Positions 8,947 through 18,661 of a stretch of DNA of 64,000 nt are shown piece by piece; the stretch's first letter is position 1, and each line of letters opens with the position of its first letter. The stretch comes from Gloeocapsa sp. PCC 7428 (GTDB lineage: Bacteria > Cyanobacteriota > Cyanobacteriia > Cyanobacteriales > Chroococcidiopsidaceae). Below the pieces are notes generated by a model. The model did not search any database and was not told the origin of the DNA. It was given only the letters and a program-made list of their open reading frames with translations. The translations under genes were made by a program, and so were the position numbers. The stretch is taken from the NCBI RefSeq assembly GCF_000317555.1, contig NC_019745.1:1302001-1366000 (forward strand), in the 5' to 3' direction.

Positions 8947-9588
8947 CTACTCACTGCGACGATTATCGTCTAAATTACTTGTCTTATCGCTAGAAATGCC
9001 CACTAACTCGCGGGGACGTTCGGGTAAAGTCAATACAGGTTGCTGCTGCTTGTCAGGCGTCATAACTTGGTCAGGCAAAAATTCGCGCCGTGCTAAGATA
9101 ATTGCCCCAACCATTGCCATGAGTAGTAGAACAGATGCTAGCTCAAAAGGCAACAAAAAGTCACTGAAGAAGTGCTGACCAATTAAAACAATCGTAGTAT
9201 CGGTGGATACTGACTCGGTAGAATATGCCCAAGGCGTAACCAAAACCATCGTACTTAATAAAACAAACAACCCCGCACTAACGATCGCAGTTACAACCGG
9301 ACGTAGCCAGGCATTTGGTAGAGGTTTAAAGTCTTCGCGCTTGTTCACCAACATAATGGCAAACAAAATCAGGACGTTGACTGCACCGACATAAATTAAT
9401 ACTTGGGCTGTTGCCACAAAGTCAGCATTTAGCAACAAATACATTCCCGAAATACTGACAAACACACCCGCCAACAAAAAGGCAGAATAAACAATATTAG
9501 AAAACAGTACAACACCGAGGGCTGAACCAATCATCATCACAGCCAAGATGCCGAACGAAACAAGTTGTACTCCTTCAGCTAAATTCAC
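8947..9588 (-). CDS. ndhG: NAD(P)H-quinone oxidoreductase subunit 6
   Basis: NuoJ-like membrane subunit of NDH-1, 213 aa, starting at GTG 9588 with AAGGA about 9 nt upstream. Five transmembrane helices are visible, including the conserved [20 protein letters not shown] block in the third. The C-terminal tail is hydrophilic (about residues 170-213), as in cyanobacterial homologues. It lies between ndhI and ndhE in the conserved order ndhA-ndhI-ndhG-ndhE. Confidence 0.96.
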   Translation of the reverse strand: MNLAEGVQLVSFGILAVMMIGSALGVVLFSNIVYSAFLLAGVFVSISGMYLLLNADFVATAQVLIYVGAVNVLILFAIMLVNKREDFKPLPNAWLRPVVTAIVSAGLFVLLSTMVLVTPWAYSTESVSTDTTIVLIGQHFFSDFLLPFELASVLLLMAMVGAIILARREFLPDQVMTPDKQQQPVLTLPERPRELVGISSDKTSNLDDNRRSE

Positions 9589-9601
9589 AGCTTTTTGTCC
9601 T

Positions 9602-9629
9602 TTGCTAGTTGCTAATTGCTAATTGCTAA
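9602..9629. repeat. Heptamer tandem repeat (TTGCTAA, about four units)
   Basis: Three exact TTGCTAA units at 9609-9629, preceded by a degenerate TTGCTAG, lie in the ndhI-ndhG gap. Such 7-bp short tandem repeats are typical of cyanobacterial intergenic DNA. Confidence 0.8.
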
Positions 9630-9681
9630 TGGCGCGTTCCATTAACAATTAATGCTCCTCACCCACTCTATTAAAAAAATA

Positions 9682-10266
9682 CTACTTTTCCTGCTGTTCT
9701 AAAATTTCTTCAGGATGTAGTCCCGCGCCACGTGTGTTTGCAGGTAGATCGTGAGGTGAGACAACGCCTTTTGGTAGGTAAACAAGTTCGCGCAACGGTG
9801 TCACCATTGGGTCATCAGTCACTTTATAAGGCAAGCGTCCTAAGGCTACGTTGTCGTAGTTCAATTGATGGCGATCGTAGGTACACAAGTCGTATTCTTC
9901 GGTCATCGATAGACAGTTTGTCGGACAATACTCCACGCAGTTACCGCAGAAGATACACACACCAAAATCGATGCTGTAGTGCTTCAGTTTTTTCTTTTTA
10001 CTTGCTTTATCAAATTCCCAGTCAACGACGGGTAAATTAATCGGACAAACCCGCACGCAAACTTCACAAGAAATACACTTATCAAATTCAAAGTGAATGC
10101 GACCTCGGAAGCGTTCGGAAGGAATTAGTTTTTCGTAAGGGTATTGCACCGTAACTGGTCTACGCCGCATATGGTCAAAAGTGACAGATAACCCTTGACC
10201 GATATAACGACCAGCTTGTACCGCGTCTTTCGCGTAATCACCAACTTGTTTGAGGAATTTTAACAT
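9682..10266 (-). CDS. ndhI: NAD(P)H-quinone oxidoreductase subunit I (2x[4Fe-4S])
   Basis: Peripheral-arm ferredoxin-like subunit of NDH-1 that passes electrons towards plastoquinone. 194 aa from ATG 10266. Two cluster motifs are complete: [12 protein letters not shown] and [12 protein letters not shown], eight cysteines for two [4Fe-4S] clusters. An N-terminal amphipathic helix docks it to the membrane arm. It lies 44 bp after ndhA in the same operon. Length and motifs are ordinary. Confidence 0.97.
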   Translation of the reverse strand: MLKFLKQVGDYAKDAVQAGRYIGQGLSVTFDHMRRRPVTVQYPYEKLIPSERFRGRIHFEFDKCISCEVCVRVCPINLPVVDWEFDKASKKKKLKHYSIDFGVCIFCGNCVEYCPTNCLSMTEEYDLCTYDRHQLNYDNVALGRLPYKVTDDPMVTPLRELVYLPKGVVSPHDLPANTRGAGLHPEEILEQQEK

Positions 10267-10310
10267 GGTGTGTCTCTCTCTTTATGTAGCTGTTAGCAAT
10301 CAGCTAATTG

Positions 10311-11429
10311 CTATCCACCAAAGGCAGCGGGAAAGGCAAGCTTCAAGGCTGCGGTTAACAGTAGATTTGCCAAGCTAACTGGTAATAAGAACTTCCAGCC
10401 TAAATCGAGCAACTGGTCAATGCGTACCCTAGGTACTGTCCAGCGTAATAAAATTGCTGTGAATACAAGGAAGTAGGCTTTGAGTACGGTCATTGTGATA
10501 CCCAATGAAGCGTCTACGATCTCTAACCAAGGACTTGTTTCACTGACACCGAACCAACCAGCAAGTAAGTCTAGTGGAATGGGAGATTCCCAACCGCCTA
10601 GATATAAGACTGTAACGAGGAGCGCGGATAGCACCAAGTTGACGTAGGATGCAACATAGTACAGCGCGAACTTCATTCCTGCGTATTCGGTTTGATAACC
10701 TGCAACGAGTTCTTCTTCGGCTTCGGGTAAGTCAAAGGGCATTCTTTCGCACTCTGCTAATGCCGAAATCCAGAAGATAATAAATCCAATCGGCTGTCGC
10801 CAGACATTCCAGCCAAGAATGCCATAGCCTGATTGCTGTTCGACAATATCGATGCTACTGAGGCTATTCGACATCATGACGACTGCGAGGACTGCAAGCG
10901 CTAAGGGAATTTCATAACTAATCGATTGTGCAGCCGCCCTTAAGCCGCCGAGTAGCGAGTACTTGTTGTTTGACGCATAGCCTGACATCAATAATCCAAT
11001 TGGTTGCACGCTGGACAACGCAATCCACAAAAATACGCCTGTAGCCACATTTGTCACTGCCAGATTTTCGCCAAACGGCACAATTAGGTACGACAAAAAG
11101 ACTGGTAGGACGACGATAATTGGTCCTAAAGTAAATAGCCAAGGGTCAGACTTGGCAGGGATGATGTCTTCTTTAAAAACGAACTTGATTCCATCGGCAA
11201 CCGGAGATAATAAGCCAAAAGGTCCCATAAATTCTGGACCAATACGCTGTTGGGCGGCGGCTGAAATCTTTCGTTCTTGCCAAATGGTTACTAGTACTCC
11301 TACAGTCGCGCCAATTAACATTAGTACCATCGGGACTGGCATCCAAACAGCTTTGGCTGCCCCTGCTGGTAGCCCTAAGTCGATCAGCGATTTGATGAAA
11401 CTTCCTTGGAGGTCAATTCCTGTACTCAT
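10311..11429 (-). CDS. ndhA: NAD(P)H-quinone oxidoreductase subunit 1
   Basis: NuoH-like membrane subunit at the base of NDH-1 that helps form the quinone chamber. 372 aa from ATG 11429 with about eight transmembrane helices. Conserved loops are present: [20 protein letters not shown], the acidic loop [20 protein letters not shown], and [15 protein letters not shown]. It is the first gene of ndhA-I-G-E-nadK. The upstream gap to gltA (280 bp) should hold the operon promoter. Confidence 0.97.
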   Translation of the reverse strand: MSTGIDLQGSFIKSLIDLGLPAGAAKAVWMPVPMVLMLIGATVGVLVTIWQERKISAAAQQRIGPEFMGPFGLLSPVADGIKFVFKEDIIPAKSDPWLFTLGPIIVVLPVFLSYLIVPFGENLAVTNVATGVFLWIALSSVQPIGLLMSGYASNNKYSLLGGLRAAAQSISYEIPLALAVLAVVMMSNSLSSIDIVEQQSGYGILGWNVWRQPIGFIIFWISALAECERMPFDLPEAEEELVAGYQTEYAGMKFALYYVASYVNLVLSALLVTVLYLGGWESPIPLDLLAGWFGVSETSPWLEIVDASLGITMTVLKAYFLVFTAILLRWTVPRVRIDQLLDLGWKFLLPVSLANLLLTAALKLAFPAAFGG

Positions 11430-11646
11430 GTTTTCTGTGGTGAAGTTGTCGCATGATGGCGATCGCCATCGCCGCTGTAGATAATATTTGTAAATTCATT
11501 CCCGACTTTTTTTCAGGATATGCCTTGATTGTGAAGATATTTTTACCTTTCAATGCCTAGTATATCGCTGTCTGGTTAGCTCCAAAAAACCCTCAATCAG
11601 AAATTCTACTTATACCTGTGTTTAGTTTTACTGTCCCTGAAAGAAG

Positions 11647-11678
11647 AGCAGGAAAGGCTGGGGAGAATTAGTGACTAG
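11647..11678 (+). repeat. 32-bp dispersed repeat, copy 1
   Basis: The stretch from AGCAGGAAAGG to TTAGTGACTAG matches positions 35979-36010 with two mismatches. Both copies sit in gaps between minus-strand genes and run into irregular GACTAG/TGCTAG-type short repeats. Confidence 0.65.
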
Positions 11679-11709
11679 TTGTTAGCCACTTTTGACACTA
11701 GCCTCTCTT

Positions 11710-12846
11710 TCAACGTTGCTCAATTGGTGTATAGGAAACATCATGATCGCCTGTATACACTTGGGTGGGACGGAAAATGCGGTTTTCGGCGATTTGCTCT
11801 TTCCAGTGTGCTAACCAACCTGCGACGCGGGCGATCGCAAATACTGGTGTAAACAAGTCTGTAGGAATTCCCATTTTTCTATATACTAAACCTGAATAAA
11901 AGTCAACATTAGGGTAAATTCCTTTGTGACCGAGTTTCTCGGCGATCGCGCGTTCTAATTCAACTGCAATATCGTAGTACTTGTCGTAGCCAAATTTATC
12001 AAACATTTGCTCAGCAAGCTTCTGTAGAATTGTTGCTCTTGGGTCTTTGACTTTGTACACGCGATGTCCGAAGCCCATAATTTTCGCTTTGCGTTGCAAG
12101 CGATCTTCTAAATAAGGGCGGACGTTTTCTACCGAGCCAATTTCTTCTAGCATTCCGATGACTTCTTCATTCGCACCACCGTGTAAGGGTCCGCCTAAGG
12201 TTCCGACTGCGGAAGCAACAACCGCATAAGGATCGGTAAGCGTAGAAGCCGTAACTCGTGCCGAGAATGTCGAAGCATTCATTGTATGTTCGGCATGAAG
12301 TGTCAGGCAAACATCAAAAATCCGCGCCATCAAGGGGTCAGGTTCGCGTTCGCTGAGCATATAAAGAAAGTTCGCCGAGTAATCTAAGTCATCGCGCGGG
12401 CGTACGGGGTCATTTCCTTTGCGCATCAACTGAAACGCTGCAACCATTGTGGGAATTGTCGCGAGGAGTCGAACGACTGCATCCCGAATATAAACAGGGT
12501 TATCTAAGTCGCGGCGCGAGTAAAATAAACCAAGGGCGGCGGCGGAAGCTTGCAACGCGTCCATCGGATGACCGCTTTCAGGAAAGCTTTTCATCATGTC
12601 CCGAATGCGATATTTAATCCGGCGGTGATAGCGGACTTCGTGTTCAAACTCGATCAATTCATCTTTTGTGGGCAGCTTACCCCAAATGAGAAGATACGCT
12701 GTTTCCAAAAAGGTACTATTGTCCGCAAGGTCTTCAATGCGGATACCACGATACTCCAGTATTCCTTCTTGTCCATTAACAAAGCTAATACTAGATTGGG
12801 CGGCGGGAATGCCTTCTAAACCTGGCTTAAATTCGCAGACGGACAT
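11710..12846 (-). CDS. gltA: Citrate synthase
   Basis: Condenses acetyl-CoA and oxaloacetate to citrate, the entry to the TCA branch that supplies 2-oxoglutarate for nitrogen assimilation. 378 aa from ATG 12846, the length of the short (type I-like) bacterial and cyanobacterial enzyme. Catalytic residues are recognisable: His in GGPLHGGANEEV, His in GFGHRVYKVKDPR, and Asp in NVDFYSGLVYRK. HAEHTMNASTFSAR is also conserved. It stands alone, on the same strand as ndhA but 280 bp upstream of it. Confidence 0.97.
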   Translation of the reverse strand: MSVCEFKPGLEGIPAAQSSISFVNGQEGILEYRGIRIEDLADNSTFLETAYLLIWGKLPTKDELIEFEHEVRYHRRIKYRIRDMMKSFPESGHPMDALQASAAALGLFYSRRDLDNPVYIRDAVVRLLATIPTMVAAFQLMRKGNDPVRPRDDLDYSANFLYMLSEREPDPLMARIFDVCLTLHAEHTMNASTFSARVTASTLTDPYAVVASAVGTLGGPLHGGANEEVIGMLEEIGSVENVRPYLEDRLQRKAKIMGFGHRVYKVKDPRATILQKLAEQMFDKFGYDKYYDIAVELERAIAEKLGHKGIYPNVDFYSGLVYRKMGIPTDLFTPVFAIARVAGWLAHWKEQIAENRIFRPTQVYTGDHDVSYTPIEQR

Positions 12847-13117
12847 AGCTACACCAGCTGCTTGTGTGTAAGTACAATACTTTACGCTAACTTACCAGAA
12901 ACTGATGATGTGTCGCTCTTTTTACCAGAATTATCTTTTGGAGAAGTTAGAGGTCAGAGGTCAGAAAAATATTCTGTTTAAGATTAAAACTATGGTATTG
13001 AGATGAACGCGTTGCGTCGTAAAACAATGCTGTCTCTTAACGAATAAAGCTACATCAAACCTCTTAAAATTAGTTTTTCGCTTACCTCTAACCCCTGACC
13101 CCTGACCTCTTCCTTGG

Positions 13118-13609
13118 TTACAACAAAAACTTGGGTGGAGTCAACCAAAATAACTGAGCTTGACCGATAGGTGAATCTGTTTCTGGTAGTGCTAACCCAA
13201 TGATACCTGCTTTTTTTAGTATTAGCCTAGCGCGATCTTCACCCCAAACAAGAATTTCTGCCCATTGTCCTAAATTCGGTTGATGACCGATGAGGGCTAA
13301 TTGCGTTTGCTGGGGATATTGTTGCGCTTTGAGCCAGTCTAACCAATCATAGATACTACCATTAGGTGCAAGGTGAGCCGATTCCGCAATGTCTCGACTC
13401 AGTTTATACTCGTGTAAAATTGCTGCGGTCTGCCGCGATCGCACTAAAGGACTGGTCAATATGACATCAAACCGCACGCCCAAATCGTACAAGCGCCCTG
13501 CAACTTGTCGCGTTTTATCTTGCCCTTTAAGAGTAAGCGATCGCGCTTCGTCGGGGATACCAATTTCTCTTTCTTGCGCGATGCCGTGTCGAATAAGATA
13601 GATTTCCAC
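13118..13609 (-). CDS. sixA: Phosphohistidine phosphatase SixA
   Basis: Histidine phosphatase superfamily, 163 aa, from GTG 13609. The RHG motif (YLIRHG, His8 as nucleophile) opens the protein. A second catalytic His is at about residue 109 in LIGHQPNLGQW, and the TSPLVRSRQTA block matches SixA. SixA removes phosphate from histidine, for example on HPt domains or PTS proteins; the cyanobacterial substrate is not evident here. It follows the DHH phosphoesterase gene by about 53 bp on the same strand, so co-transcription is likely. Confidence 0.88.
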   Translation of the reverse strand: MEIYLIRHGIAQEREIGIPDEARSLTLKGQDKTRQVAGRLYDLGVRFDVILTSPLVRSRQTAAILHEYKLSRDIAESAHLAPNGSIYDWLDWLKAQQYPQQTQLALIGHQPNLGQWAEILVWGEDRARLILKKAGIIGLALPETDSPIGQAQLFWLTPPKFLL

Positions 13610-13662
13610 TGCCGTTCTGATCGTAGGCTACAAGTAGGACACTCAGCTGATCTTGTCTTACT

Positions 13663-14931
13663 TTATTCGGTTTGAATTGGATTATCTTTAGGGTTGACGA
13701 GCCGCAAGAGTTTTTGCTTGATTTGAGCGTCAAAGACTTCCCACTTTTTCTTCGCGTACTCTGACGTTTCTATGTAACCTGACAAAAAACCAATCGGAAT
13801 TTCAAAGCCGCCAGCACTCGTACGACCGCCACCAAAAAAGCGTCCGTGACTGTCTTGTCCAAATGCTTCTTTGATAAACTCATCCGGATCGAGCGTGAGT
13901 TTTGTTGTGCGTAACGAACCGACAACGATTTCGAGTTCTTCGTCTTCGTCGTGAACAATTCCGTAAACAACTGCGGTGTGTACGTTCTCTTCAGTCACTA
14001 GAAAATCTGCCGCTTGGGGGATGGCATCACGGTCATCATAGCGTAAATATCCAACACCTGCGATTGAAAAGTTGTTTTGCACCATGCGGTTTTTAAGCGA
14101 TCGCTCGATGACGTCCATCACGCGCTTTGAGCGATTGGCTTGTAAAATGGCGTTGAGTAACTGCGCGTCATAAAACCGACTCAGATAGGCAGCCGCTAAG
14201 AAATCTTCTTCTTGTGCTTGCATTAAGCGGTCTGTATCTGAGCGCAAACCATGCATCAAGGCCGTCGCACACTTGATATGCTGAGGAACACTACTATCTA
14301 GTTTGAGTAATCCTGCTTGGAGATATTGGGTAAAAATTGTTGCTGTTGCGCGAACCGTCGGACGTAAATCAACAAACTCAGCTTTTAAGTCGCCCTGGAA
14401 GCTGTGGTGGTCAATAATTGCTGTAATCGGAATTCCACTTTCTTGGACAACTGACAATAACTGGCTCGTTGTCCCTTGATTATCTATCAACGCACAACCT
14501 GTGTACATTGATAAATCTTTGCTTTTGGCTGCTTGTACTGTCCAGCGTTGTGCGGGTAAGCCAGTTAACTTAACAAGTGCGATGTTTTCTTGATGGCTAA
14601 GCGTGCCAGCATAGACAATATCACACTGAATCTCGTATTCCTGGGCAATTAATTGATAAGTCCAAGCACTAGAAAGTGCATCTGGGTCTGGAAAATCCTG
14701 TAGAATAACAAGCTGACGCTCTTGTCGATGTTGCTCTAAAATGTGCCGCAAAGCATCCGCTTTTTGCACCAACGATAAGTGATTTCGCTGGGCTTGATGA
14801 TTGCCCAGTTCACTCATTGTCATTGGGGAGGTATCAGGAGCCGGTAATTCCACCGTTGCTACTAAATGAGGGTCTTCTGTAAGCTCTTGAGAATACGAAC
14901 TATTTGACAAGTGAGACGAATTCAAATTCAT
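13663..14931 (-). CDS. DHH/DHHA1 family phosphoesterase (NrnA-like)
   Basis: 422 aa from ATG 14931. The first motif is QDFPDPDALSSA and the name-giving motif is IIDHHSF; both bind the metal pair. The C-terminal DHHA1 substrate domain carries GGGRTSAGGFEIPIGF. The family includes nano-RNases (oligoribonuclease-like), pAp phosphatases and c-di-AMP/pGpG phosphodiesterases. The N-terminal 60 residues before the domain are hydrophilic and probably disordered. It is followed by sixA. I cannot tell the natural substrate among pAp, nanoRNA and cyclic dinucleotide products. Confidence 0.85.
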   Translation of the reverse strand: MNLNSSHLSNSSYSQELTEDPHLVATVELPAPDTSPMTMSELGNHQAQRNHLSLVQKADALRHILEQHRQERQLVILQDFPDPDALSSAWTYQLIAQEYEIQCDIVYAGTLSHQENIALVKLTGLPAQRWTVQAAKSKDLSMYTGCALIDNQGTTSQLLSVVQESGIPITAIIDHHSFQGDLKAEFVDLRPTVRATATIFTQYLQAGLLKLDSSVPQHIKCATALMHGLRSDTDRLMQAQEEDFLAAAYLSRFYDAQLLNAILQANRSKRVMDVIERSLKNRMVQNNFSIAGVGYLRYDDRDAIPQAADFLVTEENVHTAVVYGIVHDEDEELEIVVGSLRTTKLTLDPDEFIKEAFGQDSHGRFFGGGRTSAGGFEIPIGFLSGYIETSEYAKKKWEVFDAQIKQKLLRLVNPKDNPIQTE

Positions 14932-15243
14932 AAACTGAATTTTTGTGAGTGTGAGGCGCGATTTAGGCAGTCAATAACTTTTTAATATGTAACTAGCTAT
15001 TGAGGCTACACACTACAATTGTCGCAAAAATCTCGGCGTGCGACACTAATCCTTCTAGCCTATCTCTTATTAGAGATAAATTCTGTATTAAAAGTTGCGA
15101 TTAATTTATACCATAAACTGCTTTCTACTTGACAAACGATTACACGTACTATTAAGTAGTAATACTCAATTGAACTTTAGCTTGTCAAAGCATTATAAGT
15201 ATATAAAAAGAACTAGCGCTCAAAACTACAGTTTATTTATGAT
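14932..15243. other. Non-coding stretch between HNH gene and DHH gene
   Basis: 312 bp, AT-rich. A 7-bp hairpin TATCTCT/AGAGATA (15061-15078) is the only clear structure. It holds the 3' end of the HNH unit and the promoter region of the DHH gene. No gene was seen. Confidence 0.5.
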
Positions 15244-15741
15244 TTAAAGACCAATAATGTATTTTTGCCATTCATCATGTAGCCCACTTTTGAGATGCTT
15301 GCTGACTTCAAAATATAAGCTACTGTAAGGCTTGCGAGGTAGGTGATGAAGGTACATATGTGCTTCAACGGGTGTGCGATTACCTTTTTTGACGTTACAA
15401 CGAACGCACGCGGTAACGATATTTTCCCACGCATCACCCCCACCGCGCGATCGCGGTACAACATGGTCTAGCGTTAAATCATCTCCCATGTAGCCGCAAT
15501 ATTGACAAGTATGACTGTCACGGTGAAGAATATTACGGCGGGTTAAAGGAATTTCTTTGTAAGGCACTCGTACGTAGTGACGCAGCCGGATAACAGTTGG
15601 CAGGGGAAAATCGGCATAAAGATGCTTACCGTTATGTTCTACCTGCTCAGCTTTGCCTTTGATTAACAGAACAACTGCGCGCCGCCAGCTCGTAATATTG
15701 AGCGGTTCGTAAGAGGCGTTCAGGACTAGAACCTTAGCCAT
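15244..15741 (-). CDS. HNH endonuclease family protein
   Basis: 165 aa from ATG 15741. The HNH/zinc fold is complete: CQYCG, then LTLDHVVPRSRGG with the catalytic His, then NIVTACVRCNVKKGNRTP. Four cysteines in two CxxC pairs should bind zinc. The N-terminal part (VLVLNASYEPLNITSWRRA) matches the widespread cyanobacterial and plastid-type HNH proteins that stand alone rather than in introns. It is divergent from alr across 252 bp. Biological role unknown; a restriction or repair nuclease is possible. Confidence 0.88.
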   Translation of the reverse strand: MAKVLVLNASYEPLNITSWRRAVVLLIKGKAEQVEHNGKHLYADFPLPTVIRLRHYVRVPYKEIPLTRRNILHRDSHTCQYCGYMGDDLTLDHVVPRSRGGGDAWENIVTACVRCNVKKGNRTPVEAHMYLHHLPRKPYSSLYFEVSKHLKSGLHDEWQKYIIGL

Positions 15742-15993
15742 TGATGGTCGCTCAAGCCAATATTTTTTACAGATAGTAACACAACTACACTACGCTATGC
15801 AGCTTTTAGCAGCAAGTCCGGTTAATTCTTTTATAAACTTGGGCAAGCAAAACTTGCGATCGCATTCTTATAAATTAAGGCAGTACTTGTGACAATCGCG
15901 GTTTGAAAGCTAAACTTCCTAATCAAATCAGCTAATATGCCAAGCGCTAAATGCTAACTGCTTTAATTCGAGTGTGGATGTGGAGGAGCAAAA

Positions 15994-17166
15994 ATGACTT
16001 TAAGTCGGCAGCAACCAATAGCAACAATGCGATGCGATCGCGCCTGGGTAGAAATTAGTTTAGGAGCTTTAGCACACAATATTCATCAGCTACAAAGTTT
16101 ATTATCTGCAAAAACGCACTTAATGGCAGTCGTCAAAGCAGATGCTTACGGTCATGGCGCTGTTACGGTAGCGGAGACTGTCTTACAAGCTGGGGCGAGT
16201 TGGTTAGGAGTAGCAACGGTTCCCGAAGGTATCGAGTTAAGAGAAGCAGGAATTAGCGCACCGATTTTGATTTTAGGCGCAACGCATACACCAGAACAAA
16301 TCAAAGCGATCGCGCATTGGCAACTCCAGCCGACAGTATGTAGCTTTAAGCAAGCGCTGGTTTTTGCGGAGACATTAAAGACAACAAACCAAGTCTTACC
16401 TGTACACCTCAAACTCGATACAGGAATGTCGCGGCTTGGACCTTCTTGGCAACAAGCTGTTGAGTTTGTCCAATTAATTCAAGGGTTGCCTAACTTAAAA
16501 ATTGCCAGCATTTATTCGCACTTAGCAACCGCAGAAAGCTCCGACCAAACAATCTTAAGGCAGCAACAGCAAAATTTTGAGCAGGCGATCGCGCAAATTA
16601 AACGCTCAAACCCCCAACTTTTTCAGCACAAGCAAATCCGACCCGCGTTGCACTTGGCGAACTCAGCTGCTACGCTCACGGCTCCCGATTTGCACTACGA
16701 TATGGTTCGTGTCGGTTTAGCGATGTATGGACTTTATCCTGCTGTTCATTTAGCAGCGATTGACCTCAAGCCTGTAATGCAAGTCAAAGCGCGCATTACA
16801 CAAGTCAAAAAAATCCCTGCGGGAACCGGAGTCAGTTACGGTCATAAATTTGTAAGCGATCGCGCGATGCAGATAGCCGTAGTTGGTATCGGTTATGCGG
16901 ATGGAGTTCCGCGCAACTTGTCGAATCAAATGACAGTATTAGTTCGCGGTCAGCAAGTTCCGCAGATTGGCGCAATTACGATGGATCAACTGATGTTGGA
17001 TATCACTGCGATCGCAGATGTTCGCGAAGGCGAAGTCGTTACGTTACTCGGTGAAGATGGCAGCAAAAAAATCTCAGCTGATGACTGGGCAAACCAGTTA
17101 AGTACAATTTCGTGGGAAATTCTTTGCAGTTTCAAGCACCGATTACCACGCGTTGCTGTGCCATAA
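15994..17166 (+). CDS. alr: Alanine racemase
   Basis: PLP enzyme that makes D-alanine for peptidoglycan. 390 aa from ATG 15994, with GGAGGAGC as ribosome-binding site. The PLP lysine is Lys48 in VVKADAYGHGA. The second catalytic base is Tyr at about residue 282 in GTGVSYGHKF. YDMVRVGLAMYG and GIGYADGVPRN are also conserved. Normal length. It is a single-gene unit divergent from the HNH nuclease. Confidence 0.96.
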   Translation: MTLSRQQPIATMRCDRAWVEISLGALAHNIHQLQSLLSAKTHLMAVVKADAYGHGAVTVAETVLQAGASWLGVATVPEGIELREAGISAPILILGATHTPEQIKAIAHWQLQPTVCSFKQALVFAETLKTTNQVLPVHLKLDTGMSRLGPSWQQAVEFVQLIQGLPNLKIASIYSHLATAESSDQTILRQQQQNFEQAIAQIKRSNPQLFQHKQIRPALHLANSAATLTAPDLHYDMVRVGLAMYGLYPAVHLAAIDLKPVMQVKARITQVKKIPAGTGVSYGHKFVSDRAMQIAVVGIGYADGVPRNLSNQMTVLVRGQQVPQIGAITMDQLMLDITAIADVREGEVVTLLGEDGSKKISADDWANQLSTISWEILCSFKHRLPRVAVP

Positions 17167-17327
17167 AGACGCACTTCGCAAACTGCGATTGAACAAATAT
17201 TTTGTTGTCTGATCCTCCAGAATTCATACAGTGTATACTTAAAGTCTTTTTGCCCCCTCAATTTCCCACGAGTGGAGGACTTTAAGCGATTTGGCGAGTT
17301 TTTGAACTTGAACACATTATTTGTTTA

Positions 17328-17349
17328 CCTCCTAGTTTTCACAAGGAGG
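17328..17349. other. Hairpin CCTCCT...AGGAGG downstream of alr
   Basis: Arms CCTCCT and AGGAGG enclose a 10-nt loop between the convergent alr and repeat-protein genes. No T-run follows on either strand, so it is not a typical intrinsic terminator. The arms resemble Shine-Dalgarno sequences, but no convincing gene follows. Confidence 0.35.
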
Positions 17350-17416
17350 CGAAAATTTGTTGTGGGAACTGGCGTGGACAGCAAAAGGTTCGCGCCAGAC
17401 TCTGGAAATTGGATAT

Positions 17417-17800
17417 TTAATCTACAAAGTCTGTGGATATATCAGATAAAGCTTCGTCTGCGGCGATCGGACGATTTCCATCAATGTTTAATCTACCTTT
17501 GACTTCAAAATTATCTGCGGCGATCGGGCGTTCTCCATCCATGTACACAGTGTTTTGCACTTTCAGATTACTTGGGTCAATTGGACGTTTACCATCAATA
17601 TTGAGTGTTTCCTGACCGCTAAATTCATTCGCGGCGATCGGACGTTCGCCGTCTTCCTCGTAGGTATCCTTAACAACAAAATTGTTGGCTGTCACCGGAC
17701 GTTCGCCATCGTCAATGATTTTGCCCTGAATTTCTAAGTTACTTGAGTCAACAGGACGACCATGAGAACCAACTTGCTTGGAGGTTTGATCTTTTTCCAT
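17417..17800 (-). CDS. Small acidic protein of six 19-residue repeats (127 aa)
   Basis: Family not recognised with certainty. After an 11-residue lead the whole protein is tandem copies of a 19-residue unit with core DGxRPIAAxxFxV: residues 12-30, 31-49, 50-68, 69-87, 88-106, and a last degenerate copy 107-127. In DNA this is a 57-bp repeat, and several copies share GCGATCGG with the following ACG. There is no signal peptide and no Cys. AAGGT lies about 9 nt before ATG 17800. I recall similar 'RPI/RPV' repeat proteins in other cyanobacteria, with unknown function. It is convergent with alr. Acidic, hydrophilic and repetitive, so possibly an extended or stress-related protein; that is a guess. 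Confidence 0.8.
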   Translation of the reverse strand: MEKDQTSKQVGSHGRPVDSSNLEIQGKIIDDGERPVTANNFVVKDTYEEDGERPIAANEFSGQETLNIDGKRPIDPSNLKVQNTVYMDGERPIAADNFEVKGRLNIDGNRPIAADEALSDISTDFVD

Positions 17801-17884
17801 TTTTGGTAACCTTAATACTTCGTTTTAACGGTTGGATATCGTACTAGCGTAGCTAAGTAAGCGGCGTACCTGGAAGGTAAGCCA

Positions 17885-17898
17885 TTGGTAATTGGTAA
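17885..17898. repeat. Heptamer tandem repeat (TTGGTAA, two units)
   Basis: Two exact TTGGTAA units in the gap upstream of the 19-residue-repeat gene, with related short repeats further along to 17980. This is the same short-tandem-repeat class as at 9602 and 52292. Confidence 0.6.
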
Positions 17899-18016
17899 TT
17901 AGACAGCGATTAGCTGTTTTCCTCTTGCCAATTGCTAAGCGCTAAAAGCTTTTCCATTACCGATTACCAATCTCAACAAGCGTGATGTTTGTATTCGATT
18001 TAACTTATATTGCCTT

Positions 18017-18661
18017 CTAGCTGTTTTTATGCTTTGTTGGAGTTACTAACCGATAGTGCATTCCTGGCTCTGGAGTTGGGGGAAAAGGTTCTCCCTTTGT
18101 TGCAGTGACTTCTTGTCCCTTAGTACCACCGCGAGGACCTGTCAGTTCATACAAACCGCTTTCAGGAACTATCTCGCCAGGTTTATATAATTCATCGCCA
18201 GTAGAATTTGATTTTTCGGTTGTGGCTGTAGAAGTTTTGTAGCTAAGACGAAATTGGCGTTCTATTAAAAAGCCAGGAAGAAAGCCGCCGTGGTAGCGAA
18301 CTTCTTCTAGCCTGCCAAAAGAACCTGTGATTTGCGTGACAGGGGAAAGTAGTTGTGTATTCTTCTGACTCCATGCGACCAAACAGTTATCGATCATTTC
18401 TTGAAACTCTAATGCCAGAATCATCGCATCATCAGCACTGAGGTGAGGATCGACAATAATGGAAAACTTTAAAGAAATTGACAGCGTTGTTTGTAATTGT
18501 GAAGCGCGATCGCCATTGACATGGGTGGAAGATTCTTCTGCATGACAACCAAACTGCGATCGAAAGTGGGCGAATTCATCGGTTGCGAGTTGGTGATGCA
18601 CATAAGGCAATAAACCTTGTTCTGATGACAAGATTTGACGAATAGTTGAGCTAGCGGTCAT
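18017..18661 (-). CDS. Hypothetical protein (214 aa)
   Basis: Not recognised. ATG 18661 is chosen; an in-frame TTG at 18676 gives five more residues. Residues 1-145 look like an alpha/beta domain (LSISLKFSIIVDPHLSADD). After a Ser/Thr linker a short C-terminal module begins at about residue 165: GEIVPESGLYELTG, then GQEVTATKGEPFPPTPEPG. That module resembles small 'YjzC-like' domains with pattern G-x-x-x-P-x-S-G-x-Y...F-P-P, but the usual Cys pair is absent. No signal peptide. It lies upstream of the repeat-protein gene on the same strand with a 216-bp gap, so co-transcription is uncertain. Confidence 0.7.
   Translation of the reverse strand: MTASSTIRQILSSEQGLLPYVHHQLATDEFAHFRSQFGCHAEESSTHVNGDRASQLQTTLSISLKFSIIVDPHLSADDAMILALEFQEMIDNCLVAWSQKNTQLLSPVTQITGSFGRLEEVRYHGGFLPGFLIERQFRLSYKTSTATTEKSNSTGDELYKPGEIVPESGLYELTGPRGGTKGQEVTATKGEPFPPTPEPGMHYRLVTPTKHKNS

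Noticed and set aside
13085-13115. Possible regulatory repeat CCCCTGA before sixA end
   Set aside because: Ordinary short heptamer repeats common in this genome, with no further structure.
16986-17315. 109-codon frame antisense to the 3' end of alr with an upstream AGGAGG
   Set aside because: The AGGAGG is one arm of a hairpin, spacing to GTG is too long, and most of it is the reverse of alr.
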